A stretch of 64,000 bases of DNA from Rhodomicrobium lacus (GCF_003992725.1 NZ_RZNF01000002.1:558001-622000), one strand, 5' to 3'; shown: positions 27,431-37,172, counted from the first letter of the stretch. The notes: generated by a model not told the origin, from the letters alone. Numbers and translations: made by a program.

Positions 27431-27642
27431 GGGGGGGCATTCGGCGCTCAGGACAGGAACAGCTCCAAGCCTTCCGCTCCACGTCGATATTTGGCGAAAG
27501 ACAGCTGGTGAGGCCCGAAAGTATCGGGCAGCAGCTTGTGTGAAAACACAGACGTGAAGAGCAACCGGTTCGCAGGCGCAATCCAACGTTTTTGCCTGCG
27601 TACCGGGGCGGTAACGCAGGCAATGGCGTCGAATAGCCTGAT

Positions 27643-30600
27643 CTAATTATAGCGGGGCTTGCCACCCTTCGACGGAGGCTTCGGCGGCACGCCCTTCCCC
27701 GCTGCGGCGTGCCGGAACTGTGCGGCGCCCGCGCCGGGTCTTTGCTGATGCTTCGCAGGCGGCGGCGTCGCGGGCTTTTTCGGCAGCGCGAGGCGCATCT
27801 CGTGAATGGCTTTGCCCTCGCCTGCCGCCACTCCCGATGCGCCTTCCGCCTCGCCCTTCGCGATGGCCGCAAGCTCGCGCACGAGCGCCCGCGCACCGCG
27901 CAGCCGTTCCACGCCGTCGTCCCACTCCTCCTTGTACACGAGCTTCTGATCGATCTGCAGTTTTACCTGCGCGCCGTGCTCGTACATGAACTTCACAAGA
28001 CCTTGCGGGTTCGCGAATTTCTTGTTGCGGAAGGTGATCACCGCGCCTTTCGGTCCGGCGTCGACCTGCGCGATGCCCGCCTTGCGGCAATAATTCTTGA
28101 TCTGAACCACGGTGAGGAGGTGCTTCACTTCATCGGGTGGCGGCCCGAAACGGTCTGCCAGCTCTGCCGCGAAATTTTCGAGGTCGGCGCTCTCATGCAA
28201 CCCCGAGAGCCGGCGATAAAGGCCGAGCCGCACCTGTAGATCGGGCACGTAGGCTTCCGGCAGCAACACGGGCAGACCGACATTGATCGTCGGCGACCAT
28301 TGTTCCTCTTCCTCGCGCTCCTCGCCGCCGTTGGCCTTGAGCGCTGCGACCGCCTCTTCCAGCATCGACTGATAAAGCTCGTAGCCGACTTCCTTTATGT
28401 GGCCGGACTGCTCCTCGCCGAGCAGGTTGCCCGCGCCGCGAAGGTCGAGGTCGTGGCTCGCCAGCGTGAAACCGGCGCCGAGGCTGTCGAGCGAGTGCAG
28501 CACCTTGAGCCGCTTTTCGGCCTGTGGCGTGATCTTGCCGTTCGGCGGGATGGTGAACATGGCATAGGCGCGCGTCTTCGAGCGGCCGACACGCCCGCGA
28601 AGCTGATAGAGCGCGGCGAGGCCGAACATGTCCGCGCGATGCACGATCAGCGTGTTCGCGTTCGGAATATCGAGGCCCGATTCCACGATGGTCGTGGACA
28701 GCAGCACGTCGAATTCCCTGTCGTAGAAGGCCGACATGATGTCTTCGAGCTGGGTCGGCGCCATCTGACCGTGCGCCTGGCGGAAGCGGATTTCCGGCAC
28801 GTGTTCGCGCAGGAACGCCGCCACATCGTCGAGATCGGAAATGCGCGGCACCACATAGAAGCACTGGCCGCCACGATAACGCTCGCGAAGCAGCGCCTCG
28901 CGCAGCGTGACGGGATCGAACGGCGTGATGAAGGTGCGCACAGCGAGGCGATCCACCGGCGGCGTCGCGATCACCGACATTTCGCGCACGCCCGTCAGCG
29001 CGAGTTGCAGCGTGCGCGGGATCGGCGTCGCCGTGAGCGTCAGCACGTGCACCTCCTCGCGCAGGTTCTTCAGCCGTTCCTTGTGCGCCACGCCGAAATG
29101 CTGCTCCTCGTCGACGATGAGGAGGCCCAGATCCTTGAAGGCTATGGATTTGGCGAGGAGCGCATGCGTGCCGACCACGATATCGATCTGCCCGGCCTTC
29201 AGCCCTTCTCTCGTCAGCGCCATCTCCTTCGGCGTCACGAGCCTCGAAGCCTGCGCGATCTTGACGGGGAAGCCCTGGAAGCGATTGACGAAGGTCTGGT
29301 AATGCTGGCGCGCGAGCAGCGTCGTCGGCACGACGACCGCCACCTGCTTGCCCTCCATCACCGCGATGAAGGCCGCGCGGAGCGCGACTTCGGTCTTGCC
29401 GAAGCCGACATCGCCGCACACGAGGCGATCCATCGGGCGGCCCTTTGCGAGATCGTCCGCCACCGCTTCGATGCTGGCGAGCTGATCGTCGGTCTCCTCG
29501 TAAGGGAAGCGGGTGACGAATTCATTATAGGCGCCGTCCGAAACCTGAAGCACCGGCGCGGGCTTCATTTCGCGCAGAGCCGCGACCTTGATGAGTTCTT
29601 CCGCCATCTCGCGGATGCGCTTCTTGAGCCGCGCTTTCCGGCCCTGCCACGACGCGCCGCCGAGCTTGTCGAGTTGGCCGTCGCCCTCGTCCGAGCCGTA
29701 GCGCGTAAGCAGTTCCATATTCTCGATGGGCAGGAACAGCTTGTCGCCGCCCGCATATTCGAGTTCGACGCAATCGTGCGGGGCGCCTGCCGCGTCGATG
29801 GTCTTCAGCCCGATGAACCGCCCTATGCCGTGATCGGCATGCACCATGAGGTCGCCCGGCGTGAGGCTCGACGCCTCGACGAGCACATCGCTCGCCTTCT
29901 TCGCCTTGCGGCGACGGATGAGGCGGTCGCCTAGGATATCCTGTTCGGCGATGATCGCGAGGTCGGGCGTCTCGTAGCCCGACTCGAGGCCGAGCAGCGC
30001 GAAGCTGACCGCGCTCTTCTCGGCCTTCCGCACCTCCGCGATGTTCGCAACCTTTTCGATACGCGAGACGTGCGACGAGAGCATGTTGCCGAGGCGTTCG
30101 CGCGCGCCGTTCGTCCAGCAGGCGACGACCGCGCGCTTGCCGAGGCTCTGCATCGTGCGGATATGCTCGGCGACGGCCGGAATGAGCTTGTCGGAGCTTT
30201 CAGCGCGTTCGAGCGCGAAGCTGCGCCCCTGCTTGCCCCTGAAGTCGATCTGCACGACCGCCCTGGCGTCCGGCTGCGGGAAGGGTTCGAAGCGGCGCAC
30301 CTTGTGCTCGCCAAGCTTCGCTGTCCATTCCTCCGATGTGAGGTAGAGCGCGTCGGGCTTGAGCGGCTTGTAGGGCGGCGCGCCGAAGGAGCGCTGTTCG
30401 AGCCCCTCGCGGCGTGCTTCATAATGATCGGCGATGGTTTCGAGGCGGCGCAGCGCCGCCTCGTCCGCCAGATGATCGAGCGTTGCGACCGCGTTCGGCA
30501 GGTAATCGAACAGCGTGTCCATGCCGTCGTAAAACAGCGGCAGCCAGTGCTCGACGCCGGGGTAACGCGTCCCCGCAGACACCGCCTCGTAAAGCGCGTC

Positions 30601-31392
30601 GTCGCCCTTGCTCGGCCCGAACAGCTCGACGTACCGCTGACGAAATTGCTTGACGGCGGCGTCGCCCGACGGGATTTCGCTGATCGGAAGCAGCGTGACG
30701 CCATCGCGCGTGGCCTGCGTGCGTTGCGTGACGGGATCGAAGGTGCGGATCGTTTCCAGCGTATCGCCGAAGAAGTCGAGGCGCGCGGGCCGCGCATGCC
30801 CCGGCACGTAGAGATCGAGGATACCGCCGCGCACGGCGTATTCACCGGGCTCCATCACGGTGCCGGTGCGCATGAAGCCCGATCCTTCGAGCCGCGCGAC
30901 CACCTGTTCCATGGAGATGCGGCCGCCAGCGGTGAGCCGCGCCGCCGACTTTTTCATCGCGGCGAGCGGCGGCACGCGCTGAAGAGCGGCATTCACCGTT
31001 GTCAGCACGATGATCGCGGGCTTGCCGCCCTTCGCATGGGCGAGCCTTGCGAGCGTAGCGATGCGTCGGGCTTCGATGTCGCTGTCGGGCGAAACGCGGT
31101 CGTAAGGCACGCAGTCCCACGCCGGAAACGAGAGGACGTCCGCGCCGGGGGCAAAGAATTCGAGCTGGCTCTTGAGCGCGGCAAGACGGTGGTCGTCGCG
31201 CGCGATGTGCAGCACCACTTGCTGGTACGCCGTGTCGGTGGGGAGGCGCCGCGCTATGGCCGCGATCAGAAACGCGTCGTGGCCCTCGGGCACGCCGGAG
31301 GCGAGGATAGCGCCGTCTCCGCCCGCAAGCCTGTCGAGCGCGGTGGGCTTTCCCGCCGCCTTCTTGTCCAATGTTTCGGTTTCGCCTGCCAT
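27643..31392 (-). CDS. mfd: Transcription-repair coupling factor Mfd
   Basis: A 1249-residue protein that displaces RNA polymerase stalled at DNA lesions and recruits UvrA. The N-terminal UvrB-like region includes FPAWDCVPYDRVSPDSDIEA. The RNA-polymerase-interacting domain is near residues 520-590 (PGDLMVHADHGIGRFIGLKT). The translocase core is RecG-like: GDVGFGKTEVALRAAF near residue 660, DEEQHFGVAHKERLK, TATPIPRTLQLALTGVR and QLRGRVGRS. The C-terminal TRCF domain follows, then a Pro/Ala/Lys-rich tail of about 50 residues. Length is slightly above the usual 1150. Stop is TAG. Confidence 0.97.
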   Translation of the reverse strand: MAGETETLDKKAAGKPTALDRLAGGDGAILASGVPEGHDAFLIAAIARRLPTDTAYQQVVLHIARDDHRLAALKSQLEFFAPGADVLSFPAWDCVPYDRVSPDSDIEARRIATLARLAHAKGGKPAIIVLTTVNAALQRVPPLAAMKKSAARLTAGGRISMEQVVARLEGSGFMRTGTVMEPGEYAVRGGILDLYVPGHARPARLDFFGDTLETIRTFDPVTQRTQATRDGVTLLPISEIPSGDAAVKQFRQRYVELFGPSKGDDALYEAVSAGTRYPGVEHWLPLFYDGMDTLFDYLPNAVATLDHLADEAALRRLETIADHYEARREGLEQRSFGAPPYKPLKPDALYLTSEEWTAKLGEHKVRRFEPFPQPDARAVVQIDFRGKQGRSFALERAESSDKLIPAVAEHIRTMQSLGKRAVVACWTNGARERLGNMLSSHVSRIEKVANIAEVRKAEKSAVSFALLGLESGYETPDLAIIAEQDILGDRLIRRRKAKKASDVLVEASSLTPGDLMVHADHGIGRFIGLKTIDAAGAPHDCVELEYAGGDKLFLPIENMELLTRYGSDEGDGQLDKLGGASWQGRKARLKKRIREMAEELIKVAALREMKPAPVLQVSDGAYNEFVTRFPYEETDDQLASIEAVADDLAKGRPMDRLVCGDVGFGKTEVALRAAFIAVMEGKQVAVVVPTTLLARQHYQTFVNRFQGFPVKIAQASRLVTPKEMALTREGLKAGQIDIVVGTHALLAKSIAFKDLGLLIVDEEQHFGVAHKERLKNLREEVHVLTLTATPIPRTLQLALTGVREMSVIATPPVDRLAVRTFITPFDPVTLREALLRERYRGGQCFYVVPRISDLDDVAAFLREHVPEIRFRQAHGQMAPTQLEDIMSAFYDREFDVLLSTTIVESGLDIPNANTLIVHRADMFGLAALYQLRGRVGRSKTRAYAMFTIPPNGKITPQAEKRLKVLHSLDSLGAGFTLASHDLDLRGAGNLLGEEQSGHIKEVGYELYQSMLEEAVAALKANGGEEREEEEQWSPTINVGLPVLLPEAYVPDLQVRLGLYRRLSGLHESADLENFAAELADRFGPPPDEVKHLLTVVQIKNYCRKAGIAQVDAGPKGAVITFRNKKFANPQGLVKFMYEHGAQVKLQIDQKLVYKEEWDDGVERLRGARALVRELAAIAKGEAEGASGVAAGEGKAIHEMRLALPKKPATPPPAKHQQRPGAGAAQFRHAAAGKGVPPKPPSKGGKPRYN

Positions 31393-31535
31393 GTCGGGGT
31401 GCGGCCTCGGGCCGCCGCGTTGGAGCTGTTGAGCGTTATCGCTTTCGCGTAAATCGAGTGAGCGGCGCTGCTTGTCGAGCAGGATCCTTATCGAAGAACC
31501 GCCGTGCGCTTTTGCGGATCAGGCTCGAAGCATCA

Positions 31536-31787
31536 TCATAGTCTGTAGAAGCTGCGGATTTCGGACACGATGGCCGCGAGGTCGCCCGGCGCTTCGCCCT
31601 TCCTGATCCAGAGGTCGACATCCGGGTCTTGCGCCGCGAGCACCGTTTCGAAGGACGTAAGCTGCGTCTCGTCCATGACGGGCACGCGCGCCTCGGCATA
31701 GCGCCCGAGAATGAGATCCAGTTCCTTCGTGCCGCGATGAAGCGCACGGTACACCGCGCGCTTGCGCCTCAGCTCAAGCCCGTCCAT
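31536..31787 (-). CDS. sdhE: FAD assembly factor SdhE (DUF339/Sdh5 family)
   Basis: An 83-residue protein that promotes covalent FAD attachment to succinate dehydrogenase. RRKRAVYRALHRGTKELDLI carries the RGxxE motif (here RGTKELD) that is the family signature, followed by LTSFETVLAAQDPDVDLWI. ATG 31787 is chosen because it begins at the family N-terminus and has AAAGG eight bases upstream. It lies 143 bases upstream of mfd on the same strand and is divergent from recG, an arrangement common in Hyphomicrobiales. Confidence 0.93.
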   Translation of the reverse strand: MDGLELRRKRAVYRALHRGTKELDLILGRYAEARVPVMDETQLTSFETVLAAQDPDVDLWIRKGEAPGDLAAIVSEIRSFYRL

Positions 31788-31964
31788 CAAAAAAACCTTT
31801 AGAACGCGAATGTTGGCGCACTTGGCACCGTGCCCGCAATATAGTCGCGAAGCTCCTGCATTCATACCCCCGGCTTTCGCACTTTCCGCCTTATCCCCGT
31901 CACGCCGGTGCAAAAATTGCGCGGCGGATTGCGCGGGCCGCGCGCCGTGCTCAAACTCGCCACC

Positions 31965-34184
31965 ATGAGCGAATCGCAGTCGCAAATGCCGTTGTTTGAA
32001 GCGCCGGTTCCTTGGCAGGGTGCATCAACGCCCACATTTCTTGAACGCATGGTTGTCCCGGACAAAGAACGCCCCGCAACAGGAGCCGGCTTGAACGCGC
32101 TTCATGCGCCGCTGACGAGCCTCAAGGGGCTCGGCCCGCGCGGCGCGGAGCTTCTCACGAAGCTCCTCGCAAAGCCGCTGACGCCACCGCGCGTGATCGA
32201 TCTCCTCTGGCATCTGCCGACGGGCACGCTCGACCGCAGGCTCACGCCATCGGTCAGCGAAGCGCTCTCCGGCAGCATCGTCACGCTCGTGGTTACGCCG
32301 GTGAAGCTCAGCGCGCCGCCGCGTTCTGCCCCTCGCGCGCCGTTGCGCATCGTTTGCGAGGATGAAAGCGGAGCGCTCGACATCGTCTATTTCCACGGCG
32401 ACCGCGCGGGGATCAAACGGCTGTTGCCGGTCGGCGAACCGCGCCTCGTCTCGGGCCGCGTCGAGCGCCACGGCGCGCGCCTGCAAATGACGCACCCGGA
32501 TTATGTCCTCGCGCCGGAGGAGCGCCATCGCCTGCCCGCCATCGAGCCCGTCTACCCGCTGACGTTCGGCCTTACACAAAAATTTCTCTACCGCGTCATC
32601 GGCGAAGCGCTGGCGAAAGTGCCGGATTTCCCCGAATGGCACGATACGGCGCTCGTCGAAGCGGAAGGGTGGCCGACCTTCCGCGAGGCGCTCGTGACGT
32701 TGCACCGCCCCCGGAGTCATGCAGACCTCGCGCTATGGCACAAGGCGCGCGAGCGGCTCGCCCATGATGAAGTGTCGAGCGCTCAGCTCGCCATCGCGCT
32801 GGTGCGCCGAAGCCACCGCCAGCTTGCCGGACGCTCGTTTGTCGGCGACGGCAGCCTCGCCGCGAAGATGCGCGGCCAGTTGCCCTTTGCGCTGACGCGG
32901 TCGCAGGAAACCGCGCTCGCCGAAATCAAGGCGGACATGGCCTCGTCGCGGCGCATGCTGCGGCTCCTTCAAGGCGATGTCGGCGCGGGCAAGACGGTCG
33001 TCGCGGCGCTTGCCATGGCGAACGCGGTGGAAGCGGGCGCGCAGGTCGCGCTGATGGCGCCGACGGACGTTCTCGCCCGCCAGCACCTCGAAACGCTGAC
33101 GCCCTTGTGTGCGGCGGCCGGCATCCCGCTCGGCTATCTCTCGGGGCGAGAACAGGGCCGCGCGCGCGGGCGGCTTCTCGGCAAGCTCGCGAGCGGTGAA
33201 ATCCGCGCGATCTGCGGCACCCATGCGCTGTTTCAGCCCGATGTGGTATTCCGCGATTTCGGCCTCGCCATCGTGGACGAGCAGCACCGCTTCGGCGTGG
33301 CGCAACGCCTCGCCTTGCAGGAGAAGGCCCGCGCGGGCGACGCCGACATCCTTGTGATGACAGCGACGCCGATCCCGCGTACCCTGCAACTGTCGCTGCA
33401 TGGGGATCTCGACGTGTCGCAGATCACCGAAAAGCCCGCTGGCCGCAAGCCTGTCATCACCCGCACCGTGCCGCAGGAGCGACTGGATGATGTCATCGAG
33501 GGCCTTAATCGTGCGCTCGGCGAGGGCGCGCAGGTCTACTGGGTGTGCCCCGCCGTCGAAAGCGAGACCGCGCGCGACATGACCGCCGTGACCGAGCGCG
33601 CCGCCCATCTGCGCCAGGTCTTCGGCGAGCGCGTCGGCCTCGTGCATGGCAAGCTGTCAGGCGCCGAGAAGGACGCGGCGATTGCCGCTTTCGCCGCGCG
33701 CGAAACCTCGATCCTCGTCGCAACCACCGTGATCGAGGTTGGCGTGAACGTGCCGAACGCGACCGTGATGATCATCGAGAACGCGGAGATGTTCGGCCTC
33801 GCGCAACTCCACCAGCTTCGCGGGCGCGTGGGGCGGGGCGCGGCGCAGTCGTCCTGCATCCTGCTCTACAAGGGGCCGCTGTCCGAGACGGCGAAATCGC
33901 GCCTCGATATCCTGCGGCAGGTGGACGACGGCTTCGTCATCGCGGAGGAAGATTTGCGGCTTCGCGGCGGCGGCGAGGTACTGGGCGCGAAGCAGAGCGG
34001 CGATCCCGGCTTCCGTATCGCGGGCTGGCCCGACGCCGCGCCGCTGATCGAGCGCGCGGCGACCGCCGTTCGCTATCTCCTGGGCCGCGATCCGTTCCTG
34101 AAGTCAGAACAGGGGCTTGCCGCGCGCACCTGCCTCGCGCTGTTCGAGCGCGACGAGGCGATGCGGCTGTTGCAGGCGGGATAG
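31965..34184 (+). CDS. recG: ATP-dependent DNA helicase RecG
   Basis: A 739-residue helicase that remodels stalled replication forks and Holliday junctions. The wedge/OB domain is N-terminal (LTSLKGLGPRGAELL, then GSIVTLVVTPVKLS). The motor has Walker A GDVGAGKTVVAALAMA near residue 338, DEQH in VDEQHRFGV, TATPIPRTLQLSLHGDLDV, and the C-terminal VGLVHGKLSGAEKD and QLRGRVGRG. Compared with usual alphaproteobacterial RecG, about 45 extra residues precede LNALHAPLTSLKG, so an internal start is possible. ATG 31965 is the first Met with coding-like composition. Confidence 0.95.
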   Translation: MSESQSQMPLFEAPVPWQGASTPTFLERMVVPDKERPATGAGLNALHAPLTSLKGLGPRGAELLTKLLAKPLTPPRVIDLLWHLPTGTLDRRLTPSVSEALSGSIVTLVVTPVKLSAPPRSAPRAPLRIVCEDESGALDIVYFHGDRAGIKRLLPVGEPRLVSGRVERHGARLQMTHPDYVLAPEERHRLPAIEPVYPLTFGLTQKFLYRVIGEALAKVPDFPEWHDTALVEAEGWPTFREALVTLHRPRSHADLALWHKARERLAHDEVSSAQLAIALVRRSHRQLAGRSFVGDGSLAAKMRGQLPFALTRSQETALAEIKADMASSRRMLRLLQGDVGAGKTVVAALAMANAVEAGAQVALMAPTDVLARQHLETLTPLCAAAGIPLGYLSGREQGRARGRLLGKLASGEIRAICGTHALFQPDVVFRDFGLAIVDEQHRFGVAQRLALQEKARAGDADILVMTATPIPRTLQLSLHGDLDVSQITEKPAGRKPVITRTVPQERLDDVIEGLNRALGEGAQVYWVCPAVESETARDMTAVTERAAHLRQVFGERVGLVHGKLSGAEKDAAIAAFAARETSILVATTVIEVGVNVPNATVMIIENAEMFGLAQLHQLRGRVGRGAAQSSCILLYKGPLSETAKSRLDILRQVDDGFVIAEEDLRLRGGGEVLGAKQSGDPGFRIAGWPDAAPLIERAATAVRYLLGRDPFLKSEQGLAARTCLALFERDEAMRLLQAG

Positions 34185-34192
34185 AAAACATT

Positions 34193-34642
34193 ATGATTTT
34201 ATTTCGAGCCGCAATGTTATTTGCAAGCATCGTCGCATCGTTTATAGCGACGATAATAGGTATTTTTGTCTTAATATATATGTTTTGGAATGAGAACGTG
34301 GGATTTTTCGAGCCACATAAGCCGGGTTATTGTTATGGACGCGACGGTTTCTTAAGAAACTGGGAATTCTTGGACCAAGCAATATTGCATAATGCGCGCA
34401 AGCTTGACCCCAACCGTGTAATGGGTCAAAGCACCGATTTAACTTTGCGCTTTTTGGCCGAAAATAAAAACTGCTGCAAATTGTATTGCGCTGATGCGCA
34501 TCAAAAAGCAGAGATAAAATCGTTGGATGAAAAAAACAGCTGTGACGAGGTCCAAACACACATTTATTCGGGCGGATTGAAAATTTATATGGCTTTTGAT
34601 GCCTGCGGCTCTAAATTAGAGCTGTGGAGCATCAGGGAATAA
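34193..34642 (+). CDS. AT-rich orphan gene: small membrane-anchored cysteine-containing protein
   Basis: I do not recognise this 149-residue protein. Residues 8-32 form one hydrophobic helix (MLFASIVASFIATIIGIFVL region). The rest is soluble, with Cys in GYCYGRD, NCCKLYCADAH, NSCDEV and DACGSK, suggesting disulfides if it faces the periplasm. Codon use is very unlike the neighbours: AT-rich third positions (ATA, TTA, AAT, AAA) in an otherwise GC-rich region. It begins eight bases after the recG stop, and a double-hairpin repeat starts at the last base of its stop codon. All this suggests recent acquisition. Function is unknown. Confidence 0.7.
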   Translation: MILFRAAMLFASIVASFIATIIGIFVLIYMFWNENVGFFEPHKPGYCYGRDGFLRNWEFLDQAILHNARKLDPNRVMGQSTDLTLRFLAENKNCCKLYCADAHQKAEIKSLDEKNSCDEVQTHIYSGGLKIYMAFDACGSKLELWSIRE

Positions 34643-34677
34643 AGCACGGCCGCGCTTCACAAATCCTGCGGATTTTA
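34642..34677 (+). repeat. Double-hairpin repeat, copy 1
   Basis: This copy matches 35804-35838 at nearly every base. It has two palindromes: AAGC...GCTT, then AAATCC-TGC-GGATTT at 34661-34675. It starts at the stop codon of the AT-rich gene and could act as its 3' hairpin. It has the look of a small REP-like element. Confidence 0.7.
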
Positions 34678-34695
34678 TTGCGGAACGTCACATGG

Positions 34696-34830
34696 GTGCC
34701 CGTGAGCACGCCGGAGGAAATCGAGGCGCTCAAGGCCACGACGCTCTTTTCCATCCACGATTTCGTACCGAGATTGCTGTCCACGTGGCCTAGCGTCGCC
34801 GAGCGTCCCGCCCTTCGCTGGATCAGGTAG
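34696..34830 (+). pseudogene. Possible gene remnant
   Basis: A short stretch with GC-rich third positions translates as VPVSTPEEIEALKATTLFSI followed by about 25 more sensible residues and a TAG. No good start or ribosome site is present; GTG codons at 34696 and 34702 are the only options. I do not recognise it. It may be the 3' remnant of a gene disrupted near the repeat, or a chance ORF. Confidence 0.25.
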
Positions 34831-34920
34831 CGGCGCGTCTCATCGACCGAGGATGAGGGGCGGCGACGGCTGAGACGAGAGCCGCCGCATCGACGCCGCC
34901 GCCCCCATGTGGCAGCAACT

Positions 34921-35766
34921 TCATGCCAACGGCACGTAGATGTCGGTGATCAACTCGGCGGGTGGCGTTTTTTTCGGATCGTTGACGTAGTCCTCGAAGC
35001 ACGGCGCATCGCTCACGGGGCGCCCGAGACTGGGTAGACCCGTGCGGTAAAGCCAGCCATAGGCTTTGTGCAGGTCTGAATACGGGCCGACATGACGCAG
35101 CATCGCATAATCGCCGCCTTCGATGATCGCGGCTTCGAGCGGCGGCTCGACGCATTCAGGCGTGTCCACCCATATCGCCGCAAGCGAGCGAAGCTTCTCC
35201 GCCGGAACCACGTCCGGGTCGTCGTAATAAAGCGCAACGCTTCCCTTCATCCGCGCGAACAGGCCACGCGAACCGCCGAGTACGCCGAGTTGCGTGAACG
35301 TGGCGCCGATCTCCGGATACGGGCCGCGATGCGCGAGCCCGACGAGATGCATCAGCTTTATCGTCTTGATGGTGACTTCATACATGGCACTTGCCTTTTC
35401 AGACTGGGCAGTCGGATAGACGGTCTTGCCGCGCTCGCGATAGGCGGCGGGCGGCAGGCCGTAGGCCGCGCCGAAAGTGCGCGTAAACGACTGCAGGTTG
35501 GGGTAACCCGCTCGGGCAGCAATCGCCGACACGCTCTTTCGCGTTTCCACGAGTTCTGTGGCGGCGCGGTGAAGGCGCAGGCGGCGAATGGTCTGCGCCG
35601 CCGTCTCGCCGTGAACCGCGCGATAGATGCGATGCCAGTGATACGATGACAGGCAAGCAATCTCGCCCAGCTTTTCGAGGTCGAGGTCTTCGTCGAGATG
35701 GGCGTGGATGTGCTCCAGCACCCGAAGAAGCCGCGCCTCGTATTGCTGCCAGATGTTTTCCGTCAT
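34921..35766 (-). CDS. AraC-family regulator with GyrI-like ligand domain
   Basis: A 281-residue protein. Residues 1-112 hold two helix-turn-helices of the AraC type (LEKLGEIACLSSYHWHRIYR and VSAIAARAGYPNLQSFTRTF). Residues about 125-281 are a GyrI/SOUL-like effector domain (MHLVGLAHRGPYPEIGATF, DYAMLRHVGPYSDLHKAYGW, ITDIYVPLA) that binds small hydrophobic or cationic molecules in relatives such as Rob and BmrR. It stands alone on the minus strand between two copies of the repeat. Targets are unknown. Confidence 0.92.
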   Translation of the reverse strand: MTENIWQQYEARLLRVLEHIHAHLDEDLDLEKLGEIACLSSYHWHRIYRAVHGETAAQTIRRLRLHRAATELVETRKSVSAIAARAGYPNLQSFTRTFGAAYGLPPAAYRERGKTVYPTAQSEKASAMYEVTIKTIKLMHLVGLAHRGPYPEIGATFTQLGVLGGSRGLFARMKGSVALYYDDPDVVPAEKLRSLAAIWVDTPECVEPPLEAAIIEGGDYAMLRHVGPYSDLHKAYGWLYRTGLPSLGRPVSDAPCFEDYVNDPKKTPPAELITDIYVPLA

Positions 35767-35803
35767 CGCACCGCCGCGTTCGCCGTGAGCAGGTGATGTG
35801 TTG

Positions 35804-35838
35804 AAGCACGGCGGCGCTTCACAAATCCTGCGGATTTA
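35804..35838 (+). repeat. Double-hairpin repeat, copy 2
   Basis: This is the second copy of the 35-base element, in the same orientation, 1162 bases from the first. Palindromes are GAAGC...GCTTC (35803-35820) and AAATCC-TGC-GGATTT (35823-35837). It lies between the AraC gene start and the 3' end of pheS, so on the minus strand it may also serve as a pheS 3' hairpin. Confidence 0.7.
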
Positions 35839-35855
35839 TCGCGAACGCCCGCGCC

Positions 35856-36959
35856 TCAACTCGACAGGCCGCCCGCGAGCGAGGGCGTGGCGAGCGGCGA
35901 GAAGCCGTAATGCTTCAGCCAGCGCAGATCGCCGGAGAAGAACGCGCGCAGATCCGGCATGCCGTATTTCAGCATTGCGATGCGGTCGATGCCCATGCCG
36001 AAGGCGAAGCCCTGCCACTCGTCCGGGTCGATGCCGCAGGAGCGCAGCACATTCGGATGCACCATGCCGCAGCCGAGGATTTCGAGCCAGTCGCTGCCCT
36101 GCCCGATCTTGAGTTCCGGCCCCGAGCGGTCGCACTGGATATCCACTTCGGCAGACGGCTCCGTGAACGGGAAGTGCGACATGCGAAAGCGCATGTTCAC
36201 GTCCGGCACCTCGAAGAACGCCTTGCAGAATTCTTCGAGCACCCATTTCAGATGCCCCATATGCGTGGCGCGGTCGATGACGAGGCCCTCGACCTGATGG
36301 AACATCGGCGTATGCGTCTGGTCCGAATCCATGCGGTAGACGCGGCCCGGCGCGATGATGCGAATGGGCGGCTTCTCTTTCATCATGGTGCGCACCTGCA
36401 CGGGCGAGGTGTGTGTGCGCAGCAGGAGGCGTTCGCCCTGCTCGTTCGGATTGAAGAAGAACGTGTCGTGCGCCTCCCGGGCCGGATGACCCACGGGGAA
36501 GTTCAGCCGCGTGAAATTGTTGTCGTCAGTCTCGATGTCGGGGCCTTCCGCGACCGAAAAGCCCATGTCGGCGAAGATCACCATCAGCTCTTCCCAGACG
36601 CGGGAAATGGGATGGATGCGGCCTTCGGCGGCAGGGTTGGCGCGCACGGGCAGCGTCACGTCCACGCGGTCGGTCGCGAGCTTTTCGGCAAGCGCTGCGG
36701 CTTCGAGTTCGGCCTTGCGCGCATCAAGCGCGGCGGCGACCGCGTCCTTCACCACATTGACCGCCTGCCCGAAGCTCTTGCGTTCCTCCGGCGGCAGCGT
36801 CCCGAGCTTCTTCATAAGCTCCGAGATTTCGCCCTTCTTGCCGAGCGCCGAAACGCGGATGGCATCGAGCGCGGCGAGGTCGCCCGCATTCCCCACGGCC
36901 TCGACCAGCCGGTTCGACAGGGCGTCAAGATCGGGTGCGGAATCCGCAAGCGTTTCCAT
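35856..36959 (-). CDS. pheS: Phenylalanyl-tRNA synthetase alpha subunit
   Basis: A 367-residue subunit that carries the aminoacylation active site of the (alpha-beta)2 enzyme. The N-terminal coiled-coil arm comes first, then class II motifs: [19 protein letters not shown], the motif-2 region [15 protein letters not shown] with [21 protein letters not shown], and motif 3 as [21 protein letters not shown] 36959 begins the family N-terminus; the longer frame to 37109 crosses a terminator hairpin. pheT is not in the window: an AraC gene follows instead of the usual pheT, which is unusual. Confidence 0.96.
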   Translation of the reverse strand: METLADSAPDLDALSNRLVEAVGNAGDLAALDAIRVSALGKKGEISELMKKLGTLPPEERKSFGQAVNVVKDAVAAALDARKAELEAAALAEKLATDRVDVTLPVRANPAAEGRIHPISRVWEELMVIFADMGFSVAEGPDIETDDNNFTRLNFPVGHPAREAHDTFFFNPNEQGERLLLRTHTSPVQVRTMMKEKPPIRIIAPGRVYRMDSDQTHTPMFHQVEGLVIDRATHMGHLKWVLEEFCKAFFEVPDVNMRFRMSHFPFTEPSAEVDIQCDRSGPELKIGQGSDWLEILGCGMVHPNVLRSCGIDPDEWQGFAFGMGIDRIAMLKYGMPDLRAFFSGDLRWLKHYGFSPLATPSLAGGLSS

Positions 36960-37094
36960 GGGGTCTTTCTCGTTCGGGAAGGAATGGCGATGTGCGATTG
37001 GCGTGCCACTTTTGGCCGGAGGGGTCAAGACCGCTGAAGACGGCGTGCACGAAGCCATCGGGTTTCGGCGACCTTTTGAACATCGCCAAGCGAT

Positions 37095-37131
37095 AAAAAA
37101 ACCCGCCATGCACCCTGGGGCGCATCGCGGG
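37095..37131 (-). terminator. Terminator between the rplT operon and pheS
   Basis: On the minus strand an imperfect 14-base stem (37118-37131 with 37102-37115, two mismatches, tight CAGG-type loop) is followed by seven T residues (complement of 37095-37101). It lies 135 bases before the pheS start, so it either ends the ribosomal operon or attenuates read-through into pheS. No Phe-rich leader peptide is seen. Confidence 0.75.
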
Positions 37132-37172
37132 CTGTTCCTTGAACGGACAGGGTTCGAGTTGCAGGCGGAGCT

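Noticed and set aside
36925-37125. Possible Phe leader peptide before pheS (contains GGFFYR)
   Set aside because: The Phe codons come from the T-run of the terminator, and it has no ribosome site. Classical attenuation by a leader peptide is not supported.
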